Origin: Mycobacteroides chelonae CCUG 47445
Lineage (GTDB): Bacteria > Actinomycetota > Actinomycetes > Mycobacteriales > Mycobacteriaceae
Reading direction: 5' to 3'
Length of the DNA: 64,000 bases
Assembly (NCBI RefSeq): GCF_001632805.1
Contig: NZ_CP007220.1
Coordinates: 744,001 to 808,000, forward strand
Position 1 is the first letter of the stretch. Each line of letters starts with the position of its first letter. Of this stretch, positions 36,918-45,496 are shown piece by piece. The position numbers and the translations under genes are program-made. The notes under the pieces are model-generated. The model saw only the letters and a list, made by a program, of their open reading frames with translations. It did no database searches and was not told the DNA's origin.

Positions 36918-38267
36918 GTGCGTGCGTTCGTTCTGCTTGCGGTGTTCCTGGTGGTGGCGGCGTGTGCGCCTGCCCGGAATGAGACGGACGCGGCGGCCCA
37001 GAACCCTTGCGATGTAGGCCAATACTGGACGCGGTACTACAACAACACCGATCATTCGGGCAGCGCGGTGCTCGCTCGATGCGAGTACTCGGTCGGCGGG
37101 AACTTCACGGGATCTCCAGCACTGGGCGTACAGGCCGACGGATTCTCGGCCGATGCCACCGGCTCGCTGCGATTCCCGGTGACGGGCCAGTATCAGATCG
37201 CCTCGATGAGCGGTGGTGTCGTCGCGCGTGTATGGCTGGACGGCGAGCTGATCTTCGATCATGCCGATACCCGTGACTGGGGGACCGATCTCGCCACACG
37301 CATCGTAGAGGCCGGTGTGCATGCGGTCCGCGTCAGCTATGCCGGTGCCAGCGGGCCCGCGGTGCAAGAGTTCTCGGTGTCTCAAGTCGCGCTTGGTCCG
37401 GCTTCGGTCAACGGCAACTACTTCGCGGCGAATTCATTCCTGAATCAGCCCCTCCCGCCCAATCCCGCGGTCGACCCGCGCTCGCCGAATTGGGTTGCCG
37501 CGCTGATGCATCACCCGGATGTCAAGGCAATCGACGTCAACGAGGACATCTGGACCACCGCCGTGTACCACGCGCCCGCGGGCACCCCGACCCGGACCGT
37601 CGCCGTCCGTAACAGCGGGAAGTCGATCGATGTCCCCTACCTGCCGCATTATCTGCCCACCCAGGACGCCGACGCCCATATCGCGATCATCGACGACACC
37701 ACCGGGTGTGAATACGAATTCCAGTCCTTCAAGCCGGATGCGATGTCGGCCATCGCCCAGGCCACCTACCGGGTGAACACCGGATCGGGCGGACACGTCA
37801 GTGGGCCCGCGCATTCGGGCGGCGAGCTGTCCTACCTGGCCGGGCTGATCACGCCGGAGGATGTGCAAGCCGGAGTGATTGATCACGCGCTGCGATTCGC
37901 CATCCCGATCAACGCGCCCACCTACGTGTACCCGGGTACCCGGTCGGACGGCACGGTCCTCGATGGGGTGCCGGAGGGGATCAGAATTCAGCTCGATCCG
38001 ACCCTGGATTTGCGAACACTGAACCTGAGCCCCTTCCAGCAGATGGTGGCGACCGCGCTGCAGAAGTATGGCGCGTTCGACGCCGATGTCGCCAAGACCT
38101 TCTCGCTGACGGCGCGCAGCGTGACCGACGGCACCCGGTACCCGACCCGGGTCGACGATCTGCCGCGCGAGTTGATCGGGCATCTTCGTTTCCTCACGCC
38201 GTCGACCAGCTCCACGGATATCCAGCTGGACACCGCTGCGGACCAGGGCTGCCGACAGCAGCACTAG
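36918..38267 (+). CDS. PA14-domain lipoprotein, paralogue of the protein at 34612
   Basis: 449 residues from a GTG at 36918. The signal ends FLVVAAC, so Cys16 is the lipid-attachment site. A PA14-like domain (about 30-165: YYNNTDHSGSAVLARCEYSV, LRFPVTGQYQIAS, VARVWLDGELIFD) is followed by the same C-terminal domain as its paralogue. Shared motifs are NGNYFAANSFLNQPL, GGHVSGPAHSGGELSYLAGL, DHALRFAIP and YPGTRSDGT. It lacks the CBM-like domain and is membrane-anchored, so the pair gives one secreted and one anchored version. Function unknown. Confidence 0.8.
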   Translation: MRAFVLLAVFLVVAACAPARNETDAAAQNPCDVGQYWTRYYNNTDHSGSAVLARCEYSVGGNFTGSPALGVQADGFSADATGSLRFPVTGQYQIASMSGGVVARVWLDGELIFDHADTRDWGTDLATRIVEAGVHAVRVSYAGASGPAVQEFSVSQVALGPASVNGNYFAANSFLNQPLPPNPAVDPRSPNWVAALMHHPDVKAIDVNEDIWTTAVYHAPAGTPTRTVAVRNSGKSIDVPYLPHYLPTQDADAHIAIIDDTTGCEYEFQSFKPDAMSAIAQATYRVNTGSGGHVSGPAHSGGELSYLAGLITPEDVQAGVIDHALRFAIPINAPTYVYPGTRSDGTVLDGVPEGIRIQLDPTLDLRTLNLSPFQQMVATALQKYGAFDADVAKTFSLTARSVTDGTRYPTRVDDLPRELIGHLRFLTPSTSSTDIQLDTAADQGCRQQH

Positions 38268-38294
38268 TCTGGTAACGCTGATACCCTTCTTTCG

Positions 38295-39440
38295 GTGTCG
38301 CGACGCTCTGTGGCTGCTTATGGCTCTTTTCTGGCCACGAGAAAATTCGGGGCGCTGGATGGCCTGCGGGCGCTGAGCGTCCTGGCGGTGATCTGGCACC
38401 ACACATCAGGGACGCCCGGTCCGAGGATCTCGCACAGCGGATTCATGGGCGTGGACCTCTTCTTCGCGATCAGTGGCTTTCTCATCACCACACTGCTGAT
38501 GCGTGAACGTGGTCGCACAGCGGACATCTCGCTGCGAAACTTCTATGCGCGCAGGGCGTTGCGAATCTTCCCGCTGTACTACGCGGTGCTGGCCCTGTAT
38601 GTCCTGCTGGTGTTCGCCACCGAACGCGGTACGCCGAAGGGCGAGCAATTCTTCCGGAACCTGCCCGCATTCCTGACCTACACCGTCAACTGGTTCGTCG
38701 ACCTATCCGCCGGTACCTCGGTGCCGTTCTACTTTTCGTGGTCGCTGTCCACCGAGGAACAGTTCTATCTGTTGTGGCCGCCCCTATTGGTCGGCGCGCT
38801 GCTCTTGGGCAAGGGAAGAATCGGGCCCTCGCTCGCAGTGCTGTTCGTCCTGGTCGTGGTATCGGTCGGTGCGGGCGTGTTCCTGGATACCCGGGTGCTG
38901 CCCTGGCGCATTCTCGCGAGCCTGTCCTTGCCCATCCTGCTCGGCGCCGCCTCCGCGATCGTAGTGAACACGCGTCGCGGCTACGCAGGAGTCTCCGCGG
39001 TGCTGGGGTGGTGGTGGTCCGCCCCGGCCGTGTTCGCGGTGATGATCGGCGCGCTGTGGTTCGGTGCGCCGCCTTGGTCGATACAGGTCATCATGGTAAC
39101 CGCGGTCACCGCCGTGACCATCCGCGAGGACACCCTGATGCACCCTGTGCTGACCTGGCGGCCGCTGGCATTCATCGGCGTCATCAGTTACGGGATCTAC
39201 CTGATGCACATGTTGTGCGCCAACGTCGTTCGCCGCGTGGTACACGAGGAGCAGGGGTTGACGCTGTGCGCCGGGACAACGATTCTCGTCATCGCAGTTG
39301 CCTATGTGAGCTTCCGGTACTTCGAGACACCCCTGCTACGTATCAAGCGCCGCTTCGAATCACCTGCGGAGCGTTCCGGTGACGAACTGTCCCGGACCGC
39401 TAACCAATCGCCGGTCCGAGCAGGTCGTCGGCATCGGTGA
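38295..39440 (+). CDS. Acyltransferase 3 (OafA/YrhL-like) membrane protein
   Basis: 381 residues from a GTG at 38295. The family signature is LDGLRALSVLAVIWHH with the catalytic His near residue 35, then GVDLFFAISGFLITTLL and FYARRALRIFPLYY, with about ten membrane helices and a WSLSTEEQFYLLWP motif. AT3 proteins transfer acetyl or succinyl groups to surface glycans or lipids. There is no SGNH domain. Its last 41 bases overlap the 3' end of ercc3 on the other strand. It may decorate a product of this accessory block. Confidence 0.9.
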   Translation: MSRRSVAAYGSFLATRKFGALDGLRALSVLAVIWHHTSGTPGPRISHSGFMGVDLFFAISGFLITTLLMRERGRTADISLRNFYARRALRIFPLYYAVLALYVLLVFATERGTPKGEQFFRNLPAFLTYTVNWFVDLSAGTSVPFYFSWSLSTEEQFYLLWPPLLVGALLLGKGRIGPSLAVLFVLVVVSVGAGVFLDTRVLPWRILASLSLPILLGAASAIVVNTRRGYAGVSAVLGWWWSAPAVFAVMIGALWFGAPPWSIQVIMVTAVTAVTIREDTLMHPVLTWRPLAFIGVISYGIYLMHMLCANVVRRVVHEEQGLTLCAGTTILVIAVAYVSFRYFETPLLRIKRRFESPAERSGDELSRTANQSPVRAGRRHR

Positions 39441-41052
39441 TCCGGTAGCCGTAACCCTGCTCGGCAAGGAATCGCTGCCGGTGGGCGGCGTATTCGGCAT
39501 CGAGGGTGTCGCGCGACACCACCGAATAGAAATAGGCCTGTCCGCCGTCTGCCTTCGGCCGTAGCAACCGCCCAAGTCGCTGCGCTTCCTCTTGACGTGA
39601 GCCAAACGTACCCGAAACCTGAACCGCTACAGCTGCTTCCGGCAGGTCGATGGAGAAGTTGGCCACCTTGGAGACCACCAGGGTGGCGATCTCCCCGCGA
39701 CGGAAAGCGTCGAAGAGCGCTTCGCGTTCGGCGTTCTTGGTGGAGCCCTGGATCACCGGGGCGCCGAGCTCGGCGCCCAGTTCGTCGAGCTGATCGAGGT
39801 AGGCGCCGATCACCAGCGAGGGAACTCCCGGATGGCGGGCCAGGATCGACTTCACCACGTTGATCTTCGTATGGGCTGTCGAGCACAGTTTGTAGCGCTC
39901 GTCGGCCTCGGCCGTCGCGTAGATCATTCGCTCGTTCTCGGTAAGGGTGACCCGCACCTCGATGCACTCGGCGGGGGCAATCCAGCCTTGTGCCTCAATG
40001 TCTTTCCACGGTGCGTCATAACGTTTGGGCCCGATGAGGCTGAACACGTCGCCCTCGCGGCCGTCCTCCCGTATGAGGGTGGCGGTCAGCCCCAGGCGGC
40101 GGCGCGACTGCAGGTCCGCCGTCATCCGGAACACCGGAGCGGGCAGCAGATGCACCTCGTCGTACACGATCAGGCCCCAGTCCCGGCTGTCGAACAGCTC
40201 CAGGTGGCGGTATTCGCCCTTGGTGCGCCGGGTGATCACCTGATAGGTCGCGATGGTGACCGGCCGAATCTCCTTGCGTTCACCGGAGTATTCGCCAATC
40301 TCCTCTTCGGTCAACGAGGTCCGCGCGATCAGCTCCCGTTTCCACTGCCGACCGGCGACGGTGTTGGTCACCAGGATCAGGGTGGTCGCCTGGGCCTTGG
40401 CCATCGCCGCGGCACCCACCAGCGTCTTACCGGCACCACAGGGCAGGACCACCACGCCGGAACCGCCCGCCCAGAACGAGTCGGCTGCCATCTGCTGATA
40501 GTCCCGAAGCTCCCAACCATCCTGAGCCAGGCTGATCGGGTGAGCTTCACCGTCGACGTAACCGGCGAGATCCTCTGCCGGCCAGCCGATTTTAAGCAGC
40601 AACTGCTTGACGCGGCCACGCTCGCTGGGGTGCACCTGCACGGTGTCGTCATCGATGCGGGTGCCGAACATGGGGGCGAGCTTCTTATGCCGCAGTACCT
40701 CTTCGAGGACGGCGCGATCCAGGCTCAGCAACGTCAGACCATGCGCCGGATGTTTGACGAGCTGCAGACGTCCGTAGCGGGCCATGGTGTCGACGATGTC
40801 CACCAACAGCGGTTGCGGTACCGCGTACCGGGAGAAGGTGACCAGGGCGTCGACAACCTGCTCGGCGTCATGCCCGGCGGCGCGGGCGTTCCACAGCGCC
40901 AGTGGCGTGATGCGGTAGGTGTGCACGTGCTCGGGGGCGCGTTCGAGCTCGGCGAAGGGGGCGATCGCCTGGCGTGCCGCATCTGCCTGGTCGTGGTCGA
41001 CCTCCAGCAGCACGGTCTTATCGGATTGGACGATCAGCGGTCCATCGGTCAT
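39400..41052 (-). CDS. ercc3: XPB/ERCC3-type DNA helicase
   Basis: 550 residues from the ATG at 41052; an ATG ten codons upstream is less likely. Superfamily 2 motifs are in order: LPCGAGKT (Walker A, about 203-210), VYDEVHLL (DEVH, about 298-301), GLTATLIREDGREGD (which includes the RED motif typical of XPB), and QEEAQRLGRLLRP (motif VI). It corresponds to M. tuberculosis Rv0861c, a 3'-5' helicase that also anneals strands. The partner gene at 41537 sits upstream as in M. tuberculosis. Confidence 0.95.
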   Translation of the reverse strand: MTDGPLIVQSDKTVLLEVDHDQADAARQAIAPFAELERAPEHVHTYRITPLALWNARAAGHDAEQVVDALVTFSRYAVPQPLLVDIVDTMARYGRLQLVKHPAHGLTLLSLDRAVLEEVLRHKKLAPMFGTRIDDDTVQVHPSERGRVKQLLLKIGWPAEDLAGYVDGEAHPISLAQDGWELRDYQQMAADSFWAGGSGVVVLPCGAGKTLVGAAAMAKAQATTLILVTNTVAGRQWKRELIARTSLTEEEIGEYSGERKEIRPVTIATYQVITRRTKGEYRHLELFDSRDWGLIVYDEVHLLPAPVFRMTADLQSRRRLGLTATLIREDGREGDVFSLIGPKRYDAPWKDIEAQGWIAPAECIEVRVTLTENERMIYATAEADERYKLCSTAHTKINVVKSILARHPGVPSLVIGAYLDQLDELGAELGAPVIQGSTKNAEREALFDAFRRGEIATLVVSKVANFSIDLPEAAVAVQVSGTFGSRQEEAQRLGRLLRPKADGGQAYFYSVVSRDTLDAEYAAHRQRFLAEQGYGYRITDADDLLGPAIG

Positions 41053-41116
41053 TCGGTCCAGGATAGTGATGCCCGGAGACATTGGCGGGTGCTGTACGCC
41101 CTGCTAGATTGCTGCG

Positions 41117-41515
41117 GTGACGACACCACAAGACCGCAGCACCCTGGCCGAGATTTGGCAGCGCCGGTTCGCGTTCTACGACCAGTACGCTGCGGCGCCG
41201 ACGAAAGAAGAGGCGAATGCCATCTTCCGGTCGGGATCGTTCTGGACACGTATCCGCTTGACCAGTAATTTCCTGGCCTTTTTCTTTGGCCCGATCTACT
41301 TCTTCGTCAAGGGGATGTGGCGCAAGGGCCTCGTGTTGCTGGGGATCACGGTGAGTGTCAGCGTCGCGTTGGGGGTCCTGGGGGCCTCCGACAGTGTGAC
41401 GCGCGCCTTCTCCTTTGGTTTTGCTGCGCTGTTCATGGGAATCGCCAACCAGGCCTACTACCTGCACTGGGTACGCAAGAGTGAGTCCTGGAATCCTTTC
41501 GAGGGTGTCCGCTGA
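41117..41515 (+). CDS. DUF2628 membrane protein
   Basis: 132 residues from a GTG at 41117, divergent from ercc3 (64 bases). Membrane helices lie at about 52-70 (FLAFFFGPIYFFVKGMWRK) and 72-110. The GPIYFF-KGMWRKGL pattern is the DUF2628 core. Function unknown; small membrane proteins of this family often sit near cell-envelope genes. It ends 22 bases before the convergent gene at 41537. Confidence 0.8.
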   Translation: MTTPQDRSTLAEIWQRRFAFYDQYAAAPTKEEANAIFRSGSFWTRIRLTSNFLAFFFGPIYFFVKGMWRKGLVLLGITVSVSVALGVLGASDSVTRAFSFGFAALFMGIANQAYYLHWVRKSESWNPFEGVR

Positions 41516-41536
41516 GGGGTTAACCAGCCGTCACGG

Positions 41537-43762
41537 TCAGGACGGCGGGGAAACCGCGGTGATGCGGTGAATCGCGAAGTCGCGGATTCGCCCGGCGGCG
41601 GTATCGAATGCCGACAGCTGCCCACCGCGCACGCTGATCGGATTGACCACACGCGATGACGCCACCCCGGCCGGGTCTACGTACCCGATCAACACACTGG
41701 TTTGAGCCTTGGCGGACTGTTGCAACAAGGCCACCGCATGCGACGGCTCGATGCGAACGCCGTCGTGATCGCCCGCCGCCCGTAATGCCTTGACCACCGC
41801 GGCAGCCGCGGGCTCGCTGAGCACCGGTGGCGTCCAACCCATCCGGTGCGGCTGCGGTGTCACCCGGGCGCGGTGCGCTCGCAGCGCCACGATCGTTCCG
41901 GTGGCATCCTCGGCGGCGGGGGCGAAGCCCGCCGAGCGCAACCTGGCCACCAACTCGGCCAACGGAGCCAAGGACACCGCGACCGTCGGGGCCAACAGTC
42001 GCAGCCCCAGATCGTCGGCCACGGCCGATGCCATCACCTGCGTCAGCAGGGCCACGTCATCGCAGCGCAGGAACGAGCTGGCCACCCCGGCCCGAAGCTG
42101 TCCATGCCGTCGCGCGACGTCGTCGATGAGATACGTCAGCGATTGGGGGACAGGGGTTTTGGAGCGTGAACCGAAGAAACTGTGTAACGATGTCGCCGAC
42201 CGCCCCGAGTCCAGCGCGCGGCGGATGCTCGCCTCGCTGACCCGAAAGACGCTGGCCGCCCCCGCCGATTCGAGGTCCGCCACCGCCGTCAGCTCCAGTT
42301 CCACCTCGCGTGTCAGCGGTCCCGGTGCGACGACCGTGAGGTCGGCCTGCACCAGGAAGTGATCGATGGGCGTGGGCAGCGCCTTGTCCATCGCGGCCAG
42401 CGTCGCGGCCTCATCGCCGGCACTGTCCAAGAAGGTGCGCACGTGCGTCGTCAAAGCGCCGCGCCCGATCACTCCCATTGTCGTCGCCTCGAACAAAAGG
42501 GCCGTTACCGGTTCCACGCCCAGCCGGCCGCCCCAACGTGGTCGGCGCCACCGCATCACCCGCGACATTTCCTCGGCCCGCAATCCTTGCCCGGGCTCCA
42601 GCTCGCCGAGGATCTGCAGCAGTAGCTTGCGATCATGCGGCGCTGCCGTCGAGCGCAGCGAATCAGAAAGCGCCGCAATGGGTTTATCCTCGCTGGTGCG
42701 CTTACCTATCAGATCCGGCCGCGCCGCCAGCATCAGCCAGGCCGACATGAGCCGTAACCAGCGCGTTGCGGTGGGCAGCTCGGCGAAACGGTCGGCCTGT
42801 ACGGTCGGCGCCCAATGCCAGCCCTCTGCATCGGTCTCGATATCGGGGTCACCGACCGCGATCAGCTCCGCGGCCGCCAGCACCTCCAGCAGTAGTCCCA
42901 TCCGGCTGTCGTCGATGCCCGTCGCCTTCGCGAGCCGTTTGACCTCGCGCACTCCCAAACCGCCGCTGCGCAGCTGCGGTGCCGGGTTGACCCCGAGCTC
43001 GTCGAGCAGCAGGCCAACCTCGCGCAGGAGATCGAGGGCGGCACCGGCGGCAGCGGCGTCGGCTTCGGCCTGGGTCGCCGTCGTGATGTCCACGACGGGG
43101 GGCTGCAGCCGGTCTGGCTCCTCACCGCGGAGCAGCTGTGCCGCGAATCTCGGCAACAGCACCGTCTCGTCGTCGATGCGCTGCAGCAGCCCGGCGGCCA
43201 GTAGCCGCTGCACCGGGCGATCCGGTGGCGCGTCGGGTGCGGCATCCCGGGTGCGGCCGATCGGGGATCCCGCGATGAGCGCCCGCAGCAGCTCCATCCC
43301 GCGTTCATCGGTCGCCTCCAGGGCGGCGCGCGCAGCGTCGTAGGAGGCCGGGGTCTGCTCGCTGATCACCTGACCAACCACCCAGGGCAGACCCAACCGC
43401 GTTTCTCCCGCCAGGTGCAGTTCGCGATCCCCCCACACCAGCGCCAGCTCGCGCAGCCGGTCCAGGGTGGCGCGCACCTGCAGTTCAGTGGCGCGACCGT
43501 CGACCTGGGTGAGCACCTCGGAGAGCGGAACACCCGTGATGTCCGCACGTGCCACTAGCAGCGCGTCCAGGACTGCCAGGGTCAAAAAGTCCAGGCTGTC
43601 GGTCGCTGCGCGCACCGATTGGCGTGAGAGTGCCCGGCCCGCCAGCGCGGCCAGCGAACCCGGGGGTGGCGAGGCCAAATCGGGTCGCAACTGGACCAGC
43701 CGCACCAACTGTTCGTCTGGCAGCTGGCGCAACCAGGTAGCCAACGCCGCATCCTCACTCAT
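41537..43762 (-). CDS. XPB-associated helicase-like (DRD/winged) domain protein
   Basis: 741 residues from the ATG at 43762. It has no Walker motifs. The N-terminal half is helical with winged-helix character (LPDEQLVRLVQLRPDLASPP), and the C-terminal third resembles the damage-recognition-like domain of XPB-type helicases (FLVQADLTVVAPGPLTREVE, YVDPAGVASSRVVNP). It corresponds in position and size to M. tuberculosis Rv0862c. The tight association with ercc3 suggests a DNA-repair partner, possibly a nuclease-guiding or regulatory subunit. Confidence 0.85.
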   Translation of the reverse strand: MSEDAALATWLRQLPDEQLVRLVQLRPDLASPPPGSLAALAGRALSRQSVRAATDSLDFLTLAVLDALLVARADITGVPLSEVLTQVDGRATELQVRATLDRLRELALVWGDRELHLAGETRLGLPWVVGQVISEQTPASYDAARAALEATDERGMELLRALIAGSPIGRTRDAAPDAPPDRPVQRLLAAGLLQRIDDETVLLPRFAAQLLRGEEPDRLQPPVVDITTATQAEADAAAAGAALDLLREVGLLLDELGVNPAPQLRSGGLGVREVKRLAKATGIDDSRMGLLLEVLAAAELIAVGDPDIETDAEGWHWAPTVQADRFAELPTATRWLRLMSAWLMLAARPDLIGKRTSEDKPIAALSDSLRSTAAPHDRKLLLQILGELEPGQGLRAEEMSRVMRWRRPRWGGRLGVEPVTALLFEATTMGVIGRGALTTHVRTFLDSAGDEAATLAAMDKALPTPIDHFLVQADLTVVAPGPLTREVELELTAVADLESAGAASVFRVSEASIRRALDSGRSATSLHSFFGSRSKTPVPQSLTYLIDDVARRHGQLRAGVASSFLRCDDVALLTQVMASAVADDLGLRLLAPTVAVSLAPLAELVARLRSAGFAPAAEDATGTIVALRAHRARVTPQPHRMGWTPPVLSEPAAAAVVKALRAAGDHDGVRIEPSHAVALLQQSAKAQTSVLIGYVDPAGVASSRVVNPISVRGGQLSAFDTAAGRIRDFAIHRITAVSPPS

Positions 43763-43825
43763 CGGTCACCAGCGTAGAGGCGGGTTGGGTTCGCCGTCGG
43801 CCCCCCGGCCTGCCACAATGGCTTT

Positions 43826-43999
43826 GTGGCTGAGAAAGAGCAATACGTCGACAACGGCTGGCCCGCACACGTGGACGGTGAGCACGCGGTCTCCGAACTC
43901 GCGGCCGACCGCACCGGAGCGCTGTCACCCTTCGGCGACATCGAGTTCCCGGTGGAGTCCGTGCCCTACGTGCACCCCGTCACCGTCATCAACAAGTAA
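43826..43999 (+). CDS. Small conserved-position protein upstream of moaC
   Basis: 57 residues from a GTG at 43826: it begins [20 protein letters not shown] and ends [11 protein letters not shown], stop TAA at 43997-43999. The frame ends two bases before the moaC start at 44002, so it is probably translated with moaC. Codon use is GC-rich at third positions as in the neighbours. M. tuberculosis has a small gene (Rv0863) at the same place, which supports it being real. Function unknown; the acidic, Trp/Pro/His-containing sequence has no domain I recognise. Confidence 0.75.
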   Translation: MAEKEQYVDNGWPAHVDGEHAVSELAADRTGALSPFGDIEFPVESVPYVHPVTVINK

Positions 44000-44001
44000 C
44001 G

Positions 44002-44514
44002 GTGTCCGACGGTCTTCGCGACAGCGAGGGGTCCCTACCCGACCGTCTCTCCCACATCGACGAGCACGGGTCCGCGCACATGGTCGACGTGTCGGCCAAG
44101 CAGGCCACCGCACGCGAGGCGGTCGCGGCTGGACGCTTCGTCACCACCCCGGACGTCCTGAAGTTATTGGCTGACGGCACGCTCCCGAAGGGCGACGCCA
44201 TCGCCACCGCTCGTCTGGCTGCCATCATGGCCGCCAAGCGCACCAGCGAGCTCATCCCGCTGTGTCATCAGATACCGCTCACGGGCATCGACGTCGACTT
44301 CCAGATCGACGCGGCCAACGGATCCATACAGATCACCGCCACCGCGCGCACCAAGGACCGGACCGGGGTGGAGATGGAAGCGCTGACCGCGGTGACGGTC
44401 GCCGGACTGACACTGCACGACATGGTCAAGGCGGTCGACCCGGCATCGCGCATCGACGATGTCCGGGTACTGCGCAAAGAAGGCGGCAAGACCGGAACAT
44501 GGACCCGACCCTGA
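44002..44514 (+). CDS. moaC: Cyclic pyranopterin monophosphate synthase
   Basis: 170 residues from a GTG at 44002. MoaC signatures are MVDVSAKQATAREA, AAIMAAKRTSELIPLCHQIPL and TGVEMEALTAVTVAGLTLHD, MVKA. These include the Lys, His and Asp of the active site. It converts the MoaA product to cyclic pyranopterin monophosphate in molybdenum cofactor synthesis. Corresponds to moaC2 (Rv0864); mog overlaps its last 16 bases. Confidence 0.96.
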   Translation: MSDGLRDSEGSLPDRLSHIDEHGSAHMVDVSAKQATAREAVAAGRFVTTPDVLKLLADGTLPKGDAIATARLAAIMAAKRTSELIPLCHQIPLTGIDVDFQIDAANGSIQITATARTKDRTGVEMEALTAVTVAGLTLHDMVKAVDPASRIDDVRVLRKEGGKTGTWTRP

Positions 44515-44984
44515 GATCTGCGCGGGTGATCGTGGCCTCGACCCGGGCAGCCACCGGTCAATACCCCGACAAGACGGGGCCTGTGATCGCCGAATGGCTT
44601 GGTGCGCAAGACTTTCGTGTTGAAACGCCGACTGTCGTGCCGGACGGCGACGCGGTGGGGGAGGCCATTCGTTCGGCGTTGGCCGATCGGGTTTCACTCA
44701 TCATCACCACCGGTGGTACCGGGCTGTCGCCCACGGACGTCACTCCCGAACAGACCGCCGCGCTGCTGGACCATCAGATACCCGGCCTGGCCGACGCGAT
44801 CAGACGCTCGGGACTGCCGACCGTACCCACCAGCATTCTTTCCCGCGGCGTGTGCGGTGTCGCCGGCCGTACGTTGGTGGTCAACCTGCCCGGCTCCACC
44901 GGCGGGGTGCGCGACGGGCTTGCGGTACTCGAGAGCGTGCTGGGCCATGCACTCGACCAGATAGCCGGGGGTGATCACGTATGA
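44499..44984 (+). CDS. mog: Molybdopterin adenylyltransferase (MogA/MoaB family)
   Basis: 161 residues from the ATG at 44499. The MoCF_biosynth fold is clear: [40 protein letters not shown] and [16 protein letters not shown]. It adenylates molybdopterin before metal insertion. Overlaps moaC (16 bases) and moaE (four bases), so moaC-mog-moaE form one operon. Confidence 0.94.
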   Translation: MDPTLRSARVIVASTRAATGQYPDKTGPVIAEWLGAQDFRVETPTVVPDGDAVGEAIRSALADRVSLIITTGGTGLSPTDVTPEQTAALLDHQIPGLADAIRRSGLPTVPTSILSRGVCGVAGRTLVVNLPGSTGGVRDGLAVLESVLGHALDQIAGGDHV

Positions 44985-45409
44985 GCGCTAGCGTCACTCG
45001 AGCCCTATTGACCGGAGAACGCATCTCACTGATCGAGCACGAGCAACTCGTCGATCACGAATCAGCAGGGGCTACAGTCGGATTCGTCGGCAACGTGCGC
45101 GACCACGACGCGGGTAAGACCGTGCTGCGGCTGGAGTACTCGGCGCATCCGTCGGCTCAGCAGGTGCTGACCGATGTGGTGGACCGCATTGCCGCGGAGG
45201 CCGAGGGAGTGCGCGCGGTGGCGGTGAGCCACCGCATCGGGGCACTGACGGTCGGCGAGGCAGCCTTTGTGGTGGCGGTGAGCGCCGACCATCGTCGTCA
45301 GGCATTCACCGTCTGTCAGCGCCTCGTCGACGATGTGAAGGCTGCGCTGCCGGTATGGAAGCACCAGTTCTTCGCCGACGGTAGTGACGAGTGGGTGGGG
45401 TCGGCCTGA
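44981..45409 (+). CDS. moaE: Molybdopterin synthase large subunit
   Basis: 142 residues. MoaE motifs are [44 protein letters not shown] and [17 protein letters not shown], with the Lys residues that hold the MoaD C-terminus. It makes the dithiolene of molybdopterin with thiocarboxylated MoaD, encoded at 50022 on the opposite strand. Corresponds to moaE2 (Rv0866). Confidence 0.96.
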   Translation: MSASVTRALLTGERISLIEHEQLVDHESAGATVGFVGNVRDHDAGKTVLRLEYSAHPSAQQVLTDVVDRIAAEAEGVRAVAVSHRIGALTVGEAAFVVAVSADHRRQAFTVCQRLVDDVKAALPVWKHQFFADGSDEWVGSA

Positions 45410-45496
45410 AAAATCCGGCCACCGATTGGGGTCTGGTACCTAAAAACCCAGATCAGGGCATTGACGGTCCAGTGGGTGCAGTAACTTCCTTGGTTC

